From Solobacterium sp. (GTDB taxonomy: Bacteria > Bacillota_I > Bacilli_A > Erysipelotrichales > Erysipelotrichaceae): a DNA stretch of 64,000 bases. Positions 8,635 through 16,082 of the stretch are shown here, piece after piece; position 1 is the first letter of the stretch; each line of letters starts with the position of its first letter. The stretch is from positions 62,001 to 126,000 of the forward strand of contig JAILLA010000002.1 in assembly GCA_024693325.1 (NCBI GenBank), in the 5' to 3' direction. Position numbers and translations under genes: made by a program. The notes below the pieces were generated by a model. That model was not told the origin of the DNA. It did not search any database and saw nothing but the letters and a program-made list of their open reading frames with translations.

Positions 8635-8773
8635 TATGGTTGTTTTATTTTGTGCAGTAAACAGGCTTTAATGACATCAATATATGACATATATCGGATC
8701 TTCAGTGGAAACATGCTTCCGAAGAGAGAAGAAAATATGATTCCGGAATTTGAAATAAATGTGATCCAGTTTG

Positions 8774-8823
8774 TTGACACGGTGTCAATATATGCTATAA
8801 TTTCATTGTTGACACGATGTCAG
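8774..8823 (+). promoter_or_regulatory. TetR promoter with two palindromic operators
   Basis: Operator 1 TTGACACGGTGTCAA (8774-8788) is a perfect palindrome around one base, and its left arm is also the -35 box. TATAAT at 8796-8801 follows with a 16-base spacer. Operator 2 TTGACACGATGTCAG (8809-8823) lies at the expected transcription start. Centres are 35 bases apart. The layout fits autorepression by the TetR protein encoded 19 bases downstream. Confidence 0.85.
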
Positions 8824-8841
8824 CAGAGAGGGGTCTGTTTT

Positions 8842-9471
8842 ATGATCAAAGGCACACCGGAACTGATCGCAGGACGCAGGGAAGAGATCATCAATGCCTG
8901 TGAAACGCTTTATCAGACCATGAGCTTCAAAGATATCACACTGAAGGAGATCGGCAAAGTCGTACCGTTTTCCAGACCGACGATCTACAACTATTTTCAG
9001 ACAAAGGAAGAGATCTTCCTTGCGCTGTTTGAACGTGAATATGACCGCTGGAATGAGGAACTGACATTGATCCTGAACAGTCATGATTCCATGACAGAAG
9101 AGGAACTGGCTGATGCAGTAGCCGGATCATTGGCCAACCGTGCGCAGCTTCTGAAACTGCTGTCAATGAATAACTATGACATGGAAAAGGACAGCCGTCC
9201 GGAACTGCTTGCCGCGTTCAAAGCATCATACGGCAGATCGCTGAAACTTGCAGAAAAGCTGCTGGAAAAGTTCTGTCCTGATCTTTCAGATGAAGATATC
9301 AGCAGGATCATCTATATCTTCTTCCCGTTTATGTTCGGGATCTATCCTTATACGGACGTTACGGAAAAACAGATAAATGCAATGAGTGATGCCGGTATTG
9401 AATTTCAGTATCAGTCTGTATACGACATTGTCTATAAGTGTCTGATTGCTTTGCTGAAGGGCATCAGATGA
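8842..9471 (+). CDS. TetR/AcrR family regulator
   Basis: 209 residues from the ATG at 8842 (GAGAGGGG upstream). The N-terminal helix-turn-helix is clear: IINACETLYQ, then DITLKEIGKVVPFSRPTIYNYFQTKEEIFLALFE. The C-terminal ligand domain is of the TetR_C group with FPFMFGIYPYTDVTEKQ. It is the first gene of an operon with four redox-type proteins, and two palindromes overlap its promoter, so autoregulation of the whole operon is likely. It may also affect the divergent molybdoenzyme operon, whose promoter lies about 140 bases away. The inducer is unknown; a toxic electrophile or quinone would fit the neighbours. Confidence 0.9.
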   Translation: MIKGTPELIAGRREEIINACETLYQTMSFKDITLKEIGKVVPFSRPTIYNYFQTKEEIFLALFEREYDRWNEELTLILNSHDSMTEEELADAVAGSLANRAQLLKLLSMNNYDMEKDSRPELLAAFKASYGRSLKLAEKLLEKFCPDLSDEDISRIIYIFFPFMFGIYPYTDVTEKQINAMSDAGIEFQYQSVYDIVYKCLIALLKGIR

Positions 9472-9484
9472 TCATCAGAACATC

Positions 9485-9514
9485 CGGTCCGGATCTTTTC
9501 CTGATCATGGACCG
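9485..9514 (+). other. hairpin between TetR gene and operon
   Basis: CGGTCC-g-GATC (9485-9495) pairs with GATC-at-GGACCG (9503-9514). No T-run follows, so it is not a simple terminator; an mRNA processing or stabilising role is possible. Confidence 0.4.
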
Positions 9515-9544
9515 TACAAATATGAAAGAAGGAGAACAAGCGAA

Positions 9545-10363
9545 ATGAAAGTGATTACGAACAGTAAGGGACAGGCGGTCCCGGAGAGAGTTGAGCATAT
9601 CGGACCTGAAGCGTTCGACAACATTGAAACAACTGAAGTACGCTGGCTTTCCGGCGGAGGCGCCATGATCAATGCGCGCGGAACGGTGATCATGATCGAT
9701 CCGGTACTCGAAGGATTCGATATGCCGCTGACATATGAACCGCCGCTCAGACCGGAAGAGGTCGTGCGTTCGGACGCGATGCTGATCACGCATATCGATA
9801 ACGATCATTTTTCCAGACCGACACTGCATGATACAGCTGCTGTGACAAAGGAATATCACACAACGGAATACGTTGCCGAGGTCATGCGTGAGGAAGGGCT
9901 GAACGGAACAGGACACAAGATACATGATGGATTCGATGTCGGAAATGTTCACGCTGAACTGACTCCTGCATGGCATAACTGGCAGAACGGTTCCAGAAAA
10001 TGGCAGTACCGTGAATGGAAGATGGAAGATTACTGCGGATTCATGCTGAAGACACCTGACGGAACGATCTGGATGCCGGGTGATTCACGTCTGCTGGATG
10101 AACAGCTGACTTATGAAGCACCTGATGTGATCCTCCTGGATTTTTCCGACAATGACTGGCATATCACATTCGAAGGTGCACTGAAACTGTGTGAGGCTTA
10201 TCCGGATGCTGTGCTCATCCCGATCCATTGGGGCAGCGTTGACGCACCGGACTGGTCAACATTCAACGGGGATCCGAGAAAACTGGCAGAGCACATCGTT
10301 CATCCGGAACGTCTTGCCGTTCTGAATCCCGGTGAAGCATACACATTGAAAGCAGCAGAATAA
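9545..10363 (+). CDS. metallo-beta-lactamase-fold hydrolase, UlaG-like
   Basis: 272 residues; GAAGGAG upstream of the ATG. The protein has WLSGGGAMINARGTVIMIDP at the start of the fold and THIDNDHFSRP as a variant of the HxHxDH metal motif, followed by PAWHNW, MPGDSRL and PIHWG for the remaining ligands. This resembles the UlaG/RomA-like branch that cleaves lactones or phosphodiesters rather than beta-lactams. It is cytoplasmic and part of the TetR operon with flavin-dependent proteins. The ligand Asn in place of the usual second His of the motif (HIDNDH) is worth noting. Confidence 0.85.
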   Translation: MKVITNSKGQAVPERVEHIGPEAFDNIETTEVRWLSGGGAMINARGTVIMIDPVLEGFDMPLTYEPPLRPEEVVRSDAMLITHIDNDHFSRPTLHDTAAVTKEYHTTEYVAEVMREEGLNGTGHKIHDGFDVGNVHAELTPAWHNWQNGSRKWQYREWKMEDYCGFMLKTPDGTIWMPGDSRLLDEQLTYEAPDVILLDFSDNDWHITFEGALKLCEAYPDAVLIPIHWGSVDAPDWSTFNGDPRKLAEHIVHPERLAVLNPGEAYTLKAAE

Positions 10364-10383
10364 AAAGAAATGGGGAAAAACAA

Positions 10384-10938
10384 ATGACAAAGAAAAATAT
10401 CGGACCTGTACTCGCTCTTTACCCGAGCCCGGTGATCGTCGTCGGCGCGATGGTGGATGGAAAACCAACATGGACACTCGCAGCTCATTCCGGAACAATG
10501 GCTCACAGCCATGTGATGGTATCACTGGTACAGGCACATTACATCAACAAAGGCATTCGTGAAAACAAGAAGCTTTCGGTAAATGTTGTCGATGAATCCT
10601 GGCTTGCGGCAGCAGACAGGATGGGTACAATCTCCGGCAACAAGGTCGATAAATCCACAGCATTCGAATGGACGATGGGTGAAAACGGCGCGCCTGTGAT
10701 CAACGACGCGAAGGTATCCATTGAATGTGAAGTGGATGGCAACTATGAACTGGAAAAATTCGATCATTTCGTCTGTAAGATCCTTGCGGTATATGCAGAT
10801 GAAACAGTACTGAATGACGCAGGCAAGCTCAATTACCACGTGTTCAAGCCGGTTCTGTTTGAATTCCCGACATATGAGTACTTTGTGCTCGGTGAAAAGG
10901 CAGGAAACTGCGGAAAGATGAATGCACCGCAGAAATAA
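10384..10938 (+). CDS. flavin reductase-like / flavoredoxin family protein
   Basis: 184 residues. The N terminus PVLALYPSPVIVVGAMVDGKP and the following segment WTLAAHSGTMAHSHVMVSL match the FMN-binding split-barrel of flavin reductase-like (flavoredoxin) proteins, and LSVNVVDESWLAAAD is also typical. It lies 20 bases after the MBL-fold gene and 23 before a flavodoxin-fold gene, so it is in the same transcript. It likely binds FMN and passes electrons between reductants and the co-encoded flavodoxins. Confidence 0.85.
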   Translation: MTKKNIGPVLALYPSPVIVVGAMVDGKPTWTLAAHSGTMAHSHVMVSLVQAHYINKGIRENKKLSVNVVDESWLAAADRMGTISGNKVDKSTAFEWTMGENGAPVINDAKVSIECEVDGNYELEKFDHFVCKILAVYADETVLNDAGKLNYHVFKPVLFEFPTYEYFVLGEKAGNCGKMNAPQK

Positions 10939-10961
10939 ACAGAAGTTTTGAGGTTACAGAT

Positions 10962-11453
10962 ATGACGAAACATATCCTGACAGCGGTATTTTCAGCAAGC
11001 GGCGTTACAAGGAAAGTCGGTAAAGCTATATCGGACATTGCAGGTACGGATCTTTATGAGATCCTTCCGAAAGAACCGTATACTGCCGCAGACCTGAACT
11101 GGCTCAGCAAAAAGAGCCGCAGCAGTATCGAGATGAATGATCCTTCATCCAGACCTGAGATCGCAGAAAATGACCTGGATATCTCTTCCTATGACACAGT
11201 CATCATCGGTTATCCGATCTGGTGGGGGCTGGCACCCCGCATCATCGAAACGTTCCTGGAAAGCTATGATTTTTCCGGCAAGACCATCATCCCGTTCTGC
11301 ACTTCCGGCGGGAGCGGTATCGGCAGAAGCGACATTGAGCTTCATAAGAATGTCAGCCCTGATGTGAGATGGGAAAAAGGCGTTCAGATCAACCTTCCGA
11401 ATGAAAAAACGATCCGTAAACAGCTTGGATCCATACTGGAACAGGAATCATAA
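10962..11453 (+). CDS. flavodoxin-like protein
   Basis: 163 residues. The FMN phosphate loop is AVFSASGVTRKVGKAI at the N terminus, then DTVIIGYPIWWGLAPRIIETFLESYDFSGKTIIPFCTSGGSGIG, the signature of the Flavodoxin_4 family. No cysteine cluster. The protein resembles the one at 20579 in overall plan. It belongs to the TetR operon; small electron-carrier or quinone-reductase activity is likely. Confidence 0.88.
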   Translation: MTKHILTAVFSASGVTRKVGKAISDIAGTDLYEILPKEPYTAADLNWLSKKSRSSIEMNDPSSRPEIAENDLDISSYDTVIIGYPIWWGLAPRIIETFLESYDFSGKTIIPFCTSGGSGIGRSDIELHKNVSPDVRWEKGVQINLPNEKTIRKQLGSILEQES

Positions 11454-11516
11454 ACACATCCCCGAAGAATGCAGCAGAAAGGCTGTCATGTAATTTGAAA
11501 CAAAAGAGGTATCGCT

Positions 11517-12053
11517 ATGAAGATCATTGTATTGATGGGCAGCCCGAACAAACACGGTTCTACCGGTATTCTTACGGAACAGTTTGTGAAAGGTTCCGAA
11601 GAAGCGGGACATATAGTTGAAGTGATCGATGTATGTCATGCAGATGTGCATCCTTGTACAGGATGTATCTACTGCGGCTATGAAGGGGATTGTGCCCAGA
11701 AGGATGATATGGACATGATCCGGAAAAAACTGCTTTCTGCAGACATGGTGGTATTTGCGACACCCCTGTATTACTACGGCATGAGTGCTCAGCTGAAGAC
11801 CGTTGTTGACCGTTTCTGTGCATTCAACAGCAGCCTGAACAGCAGACATCTGAAGTCCGCGCTGCTGAGTGTCGCGTGGAATGCAGACGACTGGACATTT
11901 GACGCGCTGGAAGCACACTATAAAACACTGGTACGCTATATCAACCTTGAGGCCAAAGGAATGATCCTTGGTTATGGATGCGGTACGCCGTCAATGACAA
12001 AGCGCAGCAGATATCCGGAACTTGCTTATGAGCTCGGCAGATCACTGAAATGA
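11517..12053 (+). CDS. NADPH-dependent FMN reductase-like protein
   Basis: 178 residues; AAAGAGG before the ATG. It starts IIVLMGSPNKHGSTGILTEQ, the phosphate loop of FMN_red flavoproteins, and has the cysteine group CTGCIYCGYEGDCAQKDDM followed by ATPLYYYGMSAQLKTVVDRF, the usual flavin contact. This is a multimeric-flavodoxin/iron-sulfur-flavoprotein type. It is the last gene of the TetR operon, and a weak hairpin follows. Confidence 0.87.
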   Translation: MKIIVLMGSPNKHGSTGILTEQFVKGSEEAGHIVEVIDVCHADVHPCTGCIYCGYEGDCAQKDDMDMIRKKLLSADMVVFATPLYYYGMSAQLKTVVDRFCAFNSSLNSRHLKSALLSVAWNADDWTFDALEAHYKTLVRYINLEAKGMILGYGCGTPSMTKRSRYPELAYELGRSLK

Positions 12054-12086
12054 TCATTACATCGAATAACATATTGAACTGACATC

Positions 12087-12111
12087 ACAGGCGGAATGAT
12101 CTGCCTGTTTT
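12087..12111 (+). terminator. weak terminator of the TetR operon
   Basis: ACAGGC (12087-12092) pairs with GCCTGT (12103-12108), followed by TTTTC. Confidence 0.55.
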
Positions 12112-12205
12112 CAAATGCATTTGAATGATAGATCATTTTAAGATCTGTGTTTCTGTTCATGATCCGGGTTTATAATGATTACAAATCAGGAGGATCTGTA
12201 AAATT

Positions 12206-12643
12206 ATGATGTGTGTTAAAAATAAATTGAAAAAGTTCAGATCGGCCGCGCTCCTGTTCGTGATCATGATATCAGTGACAGCCTGTTCCGCCGGGAAAGA
12301 AAAGACTGTCTTCGATTTGATCAATGAAAGTCCTGCGGCAGAACTGTTCCTGCCTGATGGCAGTCCGGTTTATGTTGACAGTGAAATATCTTCACTCCGT
12401 TCACTGACGGAACTGTGTCTGCAGCCTTCACCGCTGGAACCGGCAGACAAAGAAGGTGACTGGCTGTACAGGATCGTATTCAATCCTGCTTCACATGTGA
12501 AAGGGACCGATGAGATCGTTGTTTCATTCCATCAGGATTATGTTCAGATCAATGATGAATTCTATTTGCCGGAAAACGGTGTCCAGTACGAAAGGATCCT
12601 GGAATGGGCAGCCGGCAAATTTGATTATTTTTACAAACAGTAA
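12206..12643 (+). CDS. small lipoprotein, unknown function
   Basis: 145 residues. AGGAGG precedes the ATG, and a TATAAT is found near 12171. The N terminus has lysines, a hydrophobic stretch AALLFVIMISVT and a lipobox TACS, so it should be lipid-anchored on the outer face of the membrane. The mature part is acidic and has no recognised motif (for example EIVVSFHQDYVQINDEFYLP). It precedes a decayed CPBP protease gene and two zinc-ribbon membrane proteins with similar-sized extracellular domains. Confidence 0.75.
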   Translation: MMCVKNKLKKFRSAALLFVIMISVTACSAGKEKTVFDLINESPAAELFLPDGSPVYVDSEISSLRSLTELCLQPSPLEPADKEGDWLYRIVFNPASHVKGTDEIVVSFHQDYVQINDEFYLPENGVQYERILEWAAGKFDYFYKQ

Positions 12644-12678
12644 CAGATGATCCATTCTGAAAAAGAGAGGTTAACAGG

Positions 12679-13501
12679 ATGATCCAATTTATGCGGAAGA
12701 ATTCTGTCCTGACATGGTTCATATCGATTCTTCTTTATATTGCAATCATGTTCGGCTCATAGTTTTTGGATGAGTCTCATCTCATCAGTATCATTGCATC
12801 TCTCATACAGTGCCTGATGTTATGCGGTGTCTGTATGTCATTTCCGGTACAAAAGCATTTGAAAAATGCAGAAGCAGAACAGGTTATGTTCTTAAACACG
12901 GCTGGCCTGTCCTGATACTGCCGCTTGCATTCTTCTGTATCGGGTTTCTTTTCACCGATCAAGGAGGGAACTCCGCTTAATCAGGACTGGCCGGTCAGAG
13001 TGGTGACGGGGTTTGATTGAGATGCTGCTGGCAGGACTTGGTGAGGAACTATGCTTCAGGGCTGCAGCCTGTGAAGCGCTGCTTCCGAAGCTCAGAAACA
13101 CAAAGCATCCTTTTCTGTTCACGGTCATGATCTCCGGTATTGTTTTTGGCTTGATGCATGTTGCTCTGGAAGGGATCGACAGCTGGATGAGTGTTCTGTT
13201 GGGGTTCATGAAGATCCTGACTACCGGGCTGTTCGGAGCTTCCATGATGATCCTGTACTGGAAAACAAGGAATGTACTGGCGATCGGTCTGCTTCATGGA
13301 CTGTATGATTTCATCTCCACATTCATCGAGTATATGTTTGCTATTGAAATGACTGAAGAAGAAATTACATATACGGGCGGCGGTATCGAGACACTGATCG
13401 TTTATGCGGTCCAGACAGTCGTTAATCTTCTGGTACTGCGGGCTGTCTATAAAAACACCGGCTGTTCAGTGGATTACCAGCAGATACTGGAGAATTGGTG
13501 A
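12679..13501 (+). pseudogene. CPBP/CAAX intramembrane protease, frameshifted remnant
   Basis: A start with a GAGAGG upstream gives MIQFMRKNSVLTWFISILLY and then a TAG at 12760. The same frame continues to a TGA at 12913; a membrane helix (GWPVLILPLAFFCIGFLF) is intact in another frame; the C-terminal half is open in a third frame from 13007 to 13501. The C-terminal part keeps the CPBP motifs EELCFRA, FGLMHV and HGLYD. At least two frameshifts and one stop separate parts of one gene. Either the gene is decayed or this stretch has several sequencing errors. The intact CPBP gene at 51166 is a different member. Confidence 0.75.
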
Positions 13502-13564
13502 TCTCTTCAGAATTGTTCGACACAGGTGTTTTATTCATCCGGTAAAATATGTAAAATAGTGCCT

Positions 13565-14398
13565 ATGAACGAGAAAAAATACTGTATATTCTGCGGGGCA
13601 GAGAATACCGCAGACGCGGATACATGCTGTGCGTGCGGCAGGACCATGCATCCGGAAGAACATCTTTTGAAAGAGTATCTTTACAAAAAAACAAAAGGCA
13701 AACTGCAGGGAAAGGCTGAAGACAGTTTTCTTTCTGTTCTGAAGAACTGGATCCTTTCTCATCTGTACGGTCTGGTCGTTACGATCTCCCTGGTCGCATT
13801 GGCGACAGTAACAGTATCAGCTTCCTTTACATCACAGCTTCCCTATGTCAGACGCATCAGCAGTCCGCTGACACCAGCTGAACAGGCGGTTGCCGTCCAT
13901 GAAGAAAGCGGTATGACAGCCGTTCCGTCAGCTCCTGCGGCAGAGGAAACGAATGAAGAGATCGCTGTAAGGCAGGAGGATATCGACGAAGTTTCTCATC
14001 TGATCTATGAATTTGATTTCTACTATCTTTCGGAAGTCGTACTGGCCCCTCAAGGAATCTATATGGAAACTGAAGATGAATTATCGCGAAGCAGCCTCGA
14101 TGACTGTCTGGTACCAGAGTCATCCGGATACCGCGGAGAGTTTGCATACGGAGAGATCGATCACAATATATTCAACTATAACGAAGTGTATATTGATCAG
14201 GGTGAACCTGTCATCAATGAACCGGCTACGGAACTTGGAAAGAGGATCATGGCTGACGGACATCCGGTCATCGTTTATCATGTAACGAATCATCATTACG
14301 GCAGCGGAGGAGCTGATCAAACGCTCTCGTTCCTGTTTACGGCAACAGAACTTGACGGGACATGGTATTTTGCTGAAGTGCTCAGTGAGGGGGACTAA
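13565..14398 (+). CDS. zinc-ribbon membrane protein with extracytoplasmic domain
   Basis: 277 residues from the ATG at 13565. Residues 1-30 hold a double-Cys zinc ribbon (YCIFCGAENT, CCACGRTM), then a basic linker, a membrane helix at about residues 66-86 (LYGLVVTISLVALATVTVSA) and an outward domain of about 190 residues with no recognised fold. The zinc ribbon should face the cytoplasm. The next gene has the same plan and starts on the stop codon of this one. No clear ribosome binding site precedes the ATG; TAAAAT boxes at 13543 and 13552 sit very near it. Confidence 0.75.
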   Translation: MNEKKYCIFCGAENTADADTCCACGRTMHPEEHLLKEYLYKKTKGKLQGKAEDSFLSVLKNWILSHLYGLVVTISLVALATVTVSASFTSQLPYVRRISSPLTPAEQAVAVHEESGMTAVPSAPAAEETNEEIAVRQEDIDEVSHLIYEFDFYYLSEVVLAPQGIYMETEDELSRSSLDDCLVPESSGYRGEFAYGEIDHNIFNYNEVYIDQGEPVINEPATELGKRIMADGHPVIVYHVTNHHYGSGGADQTLSFLFTATELDGTWYFAEVLSEGD

Positions 14399-14955
14399 TG
14401 ATCTGTACAAAATGCGGAAAAGACAATCTGATCAAGGCTGATTACTGTGTACAGTGCGGACACGCGTTTACAAAACAGGAAAAGGAAGCAGCCTACAATC
14501 AGACGATCTACGGGAAACTGGACAGGTTTGATGAAGTGAAGTCATGGGTCACACTGAAAAAGATCACCGGGAATTTCTTCGTGCGTCTTCTGATCCTTGT
14601 ATGCATTGCCATAGCCGGATACTTGACGCACTCGAACCACGGGACAGAGATGAAGCTGCTGGAAAGCAATGAATACGCGATCGACTGGAACAGCAGCAGA
14701 AACGAGTACTACCTGTATTCGGATCTGGACAAGATCCATCTGAAGCTGTATCTGCCCGGAAAGCCGGAGTCGATCGGTGTTGCTGTACTGGACGCAGAAG
14801 GGAATGTGATCAGTTCTGATACATACAGCACAGATACAGAACCTGTACTGGAGAAGAACGGATCCTCCTACAGGATATCTGGAATCTATGAAGAAGGGGA
14901 AACCAGTATCCTCGCTTATGTCTACGATACCGATTATCGTAATCTGATGAAGTAA
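14398..14955 (+). CDS. second zinc-ribbon membrane protein
   Basis: 185 residues, starting at the TAATG junction with the gene before it, so the two are translationally coupled. It begins MICTKCGKDNLIKADYCVQCG, a zinc ribbon, followed by a membrane helix near residue 60 (FVRLLILVCIAIAGYL) and an outward beta-rich domain with YYLYSDLDKIHLKLYLPG. It looks like a shorter relative of its neighbour. The pair may form an envelope complex, but the function is unknown. Confidence 0.75.
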   Translation: MICTKCGKDNLIKADYCVQCGHAFTKQEKEAAYNQTIYGKLDRFDEVKSWVTLKKITGNFFVRLLILVCIAIAGYLTHSNHGTEMKLLESNEYAIDWNSSRNEYYLYSDLDKIHLKLYLPGKPESIGVAVLDAEGNVISSDTYSTDTEPVLEKNGSSYRISGIYEEGETSILAYVYDTDYRNLMK

Positions 14956-14965
14956 TGATATGTGA

Positions 14966-14995
14966 ACAGCCTGTCAGTTTGGCAGGCTGTTTTTG
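14966..14995 (+). terminator. strong Rho-independent terminator
   Basis: AGCCTGTCAGTTTGGCAGGCT forms a GC-rich hairpin followed by GTTTTTG. It ends the zinc-ribbon operon. Confidence 0.85.
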
Positions 14996-15008
14996 ACAGC
15001 AGACATGA

Positions 15009-15050
15009 AAAAGGTGTGAAACACCGTGATCATTCGGTATTCACACCTTG
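15009..15050 (-). terminator. terminator of the LysR gene
   Basis: AAGGTGTGAA and TTCACACCTT flank a smaller inner stem; on the minus strand a run of T (TTTTTCAT) follows. Confidence 0.75.
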
Positions 15051-15053
15051 ATC

Positions 15054-15938
15054 TTATTTGGTGAAAGATGTCTGGATCTGCCTGAGAAAACGCTCAGCGA
15101 TCGGTGTAAAGCTCTGGTACTTGTTCCAGATCAGATACATCTTCATTTCCAGACGGGGATGCAGCGGGCGGAAGACAAGACCGCTGTCTTTGGAAGTGTC
15201 GATCAGATTGTTCAGTGTGAGCAGTGTGCCAAGACCTTCCTTGACGAACATGGAACCATTATAGGAAAGACGGAAGGATCCCTCCAGATGAAGCTGAAGG
15301 AATTTCTCTTTTGCCCATGGCCGTATATCATTCTCCCAACTTTGTTCTGAGGCGAATAAAGGCTGACCGATAAGGTCATCAACGGTGATATGTTCCTTCT
15401 TGGCCAATTCCGAATCAGCAGGAACAACGGTGCCGAAATAGTCGGCTTCCGGAAACAGGATATAATTGTACTTTCTTTCATCAGGTGTCTCACAGATGAC
15501 AGCGAAGTCCAGAAGTCCTTTATCAAGCTTCTCCGTGACCTGTTCGGTATCACCGCTCGTGATATGGTAGCGCAGATCCGGATAGACTTTTTTGAATTCA
15601 CGGATCTCCCGTGCCAGATAACGGATCTGATATGACTCAGCCAGACCGAAATAGATGTCACCGCCTGTAATGTCATCCAGGGAAAGGAACTCCTGTTCGA
15701 TCTTATCTGCCATCGAGATCAGGTCTTCTGCCCGGTTTCTCAGAAGAACACCTTCCTCTGTAAGGGCAATGCTGAAGCTGTGGCGTGTAAACAGTTTTTT
15801 GCCCAGCTCGTCCTCAAGAGCCTTCAAAGCTTTTGAGAGCGTTGGCTGTGTCACATGAAGCAGTTCGGCAGCCCGGGACATATTCTCTTCACGCGCAACA
15901 GCAAGGAAATAGCGCAATGTACGGATCTCCATATTCAT
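15054..15938 (-). CDS. LysR family transcriptional regulator
   Basis: 294 residues. The winged HTH is at the N terminus: LRYFLAVAREENMSRAAELLHVTQPTLSKALKALEDELGKKLF. The C-terminal part is the periplasmic-binding-like effector domain (GGDIYFGLAES, FAVICETPDE). The gene is divergent from the hydrolase-cyclophilin lipoprotein at 16083, the normal arrangement for a LysR protein and its target. The 144-base gap between them is AT-rich and must hold both promoters; TATAAC is seen near 15977. Confidence 0.9.
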   Translation of the reverse strand: MNMEIRTLRYFLAVAREENMSRAAELLHVTQPTLSKALKALEDELGKKLFTRHSFSIALTEEGVLLRNRAEDLISMADKIEQEFLSLDDITGGDIYFGLAESYQIRYLAREIREFKKVYPDLRYHITSGDTEQVTEKLDKGLLDFAVICETPDERKYNYILFPEADYFGTVVPADSELAKKEHITVDDLIGQPLFASEQSWENDIRPWAKEKFLQLHLEGSFRLSYNGSMFVKEGLGTLLTLNNLIDTSKDSGLVFRPLHPRLEMKMYLIWNKYQSFTPIAERFLRQIQTSFTK

Positions 15939-16082
15939 ACTCCTTGATATGCTTTATATGAATATCATGGTATGCATTATAACAATTAGTCAAGTATTTC
16001 CGCATATGGTAATTTATGACTGTAAAAGTTCTGACCGGATGGATACGGAACAGATCCATTGAATGAGAACGGAGGCGTTTGC

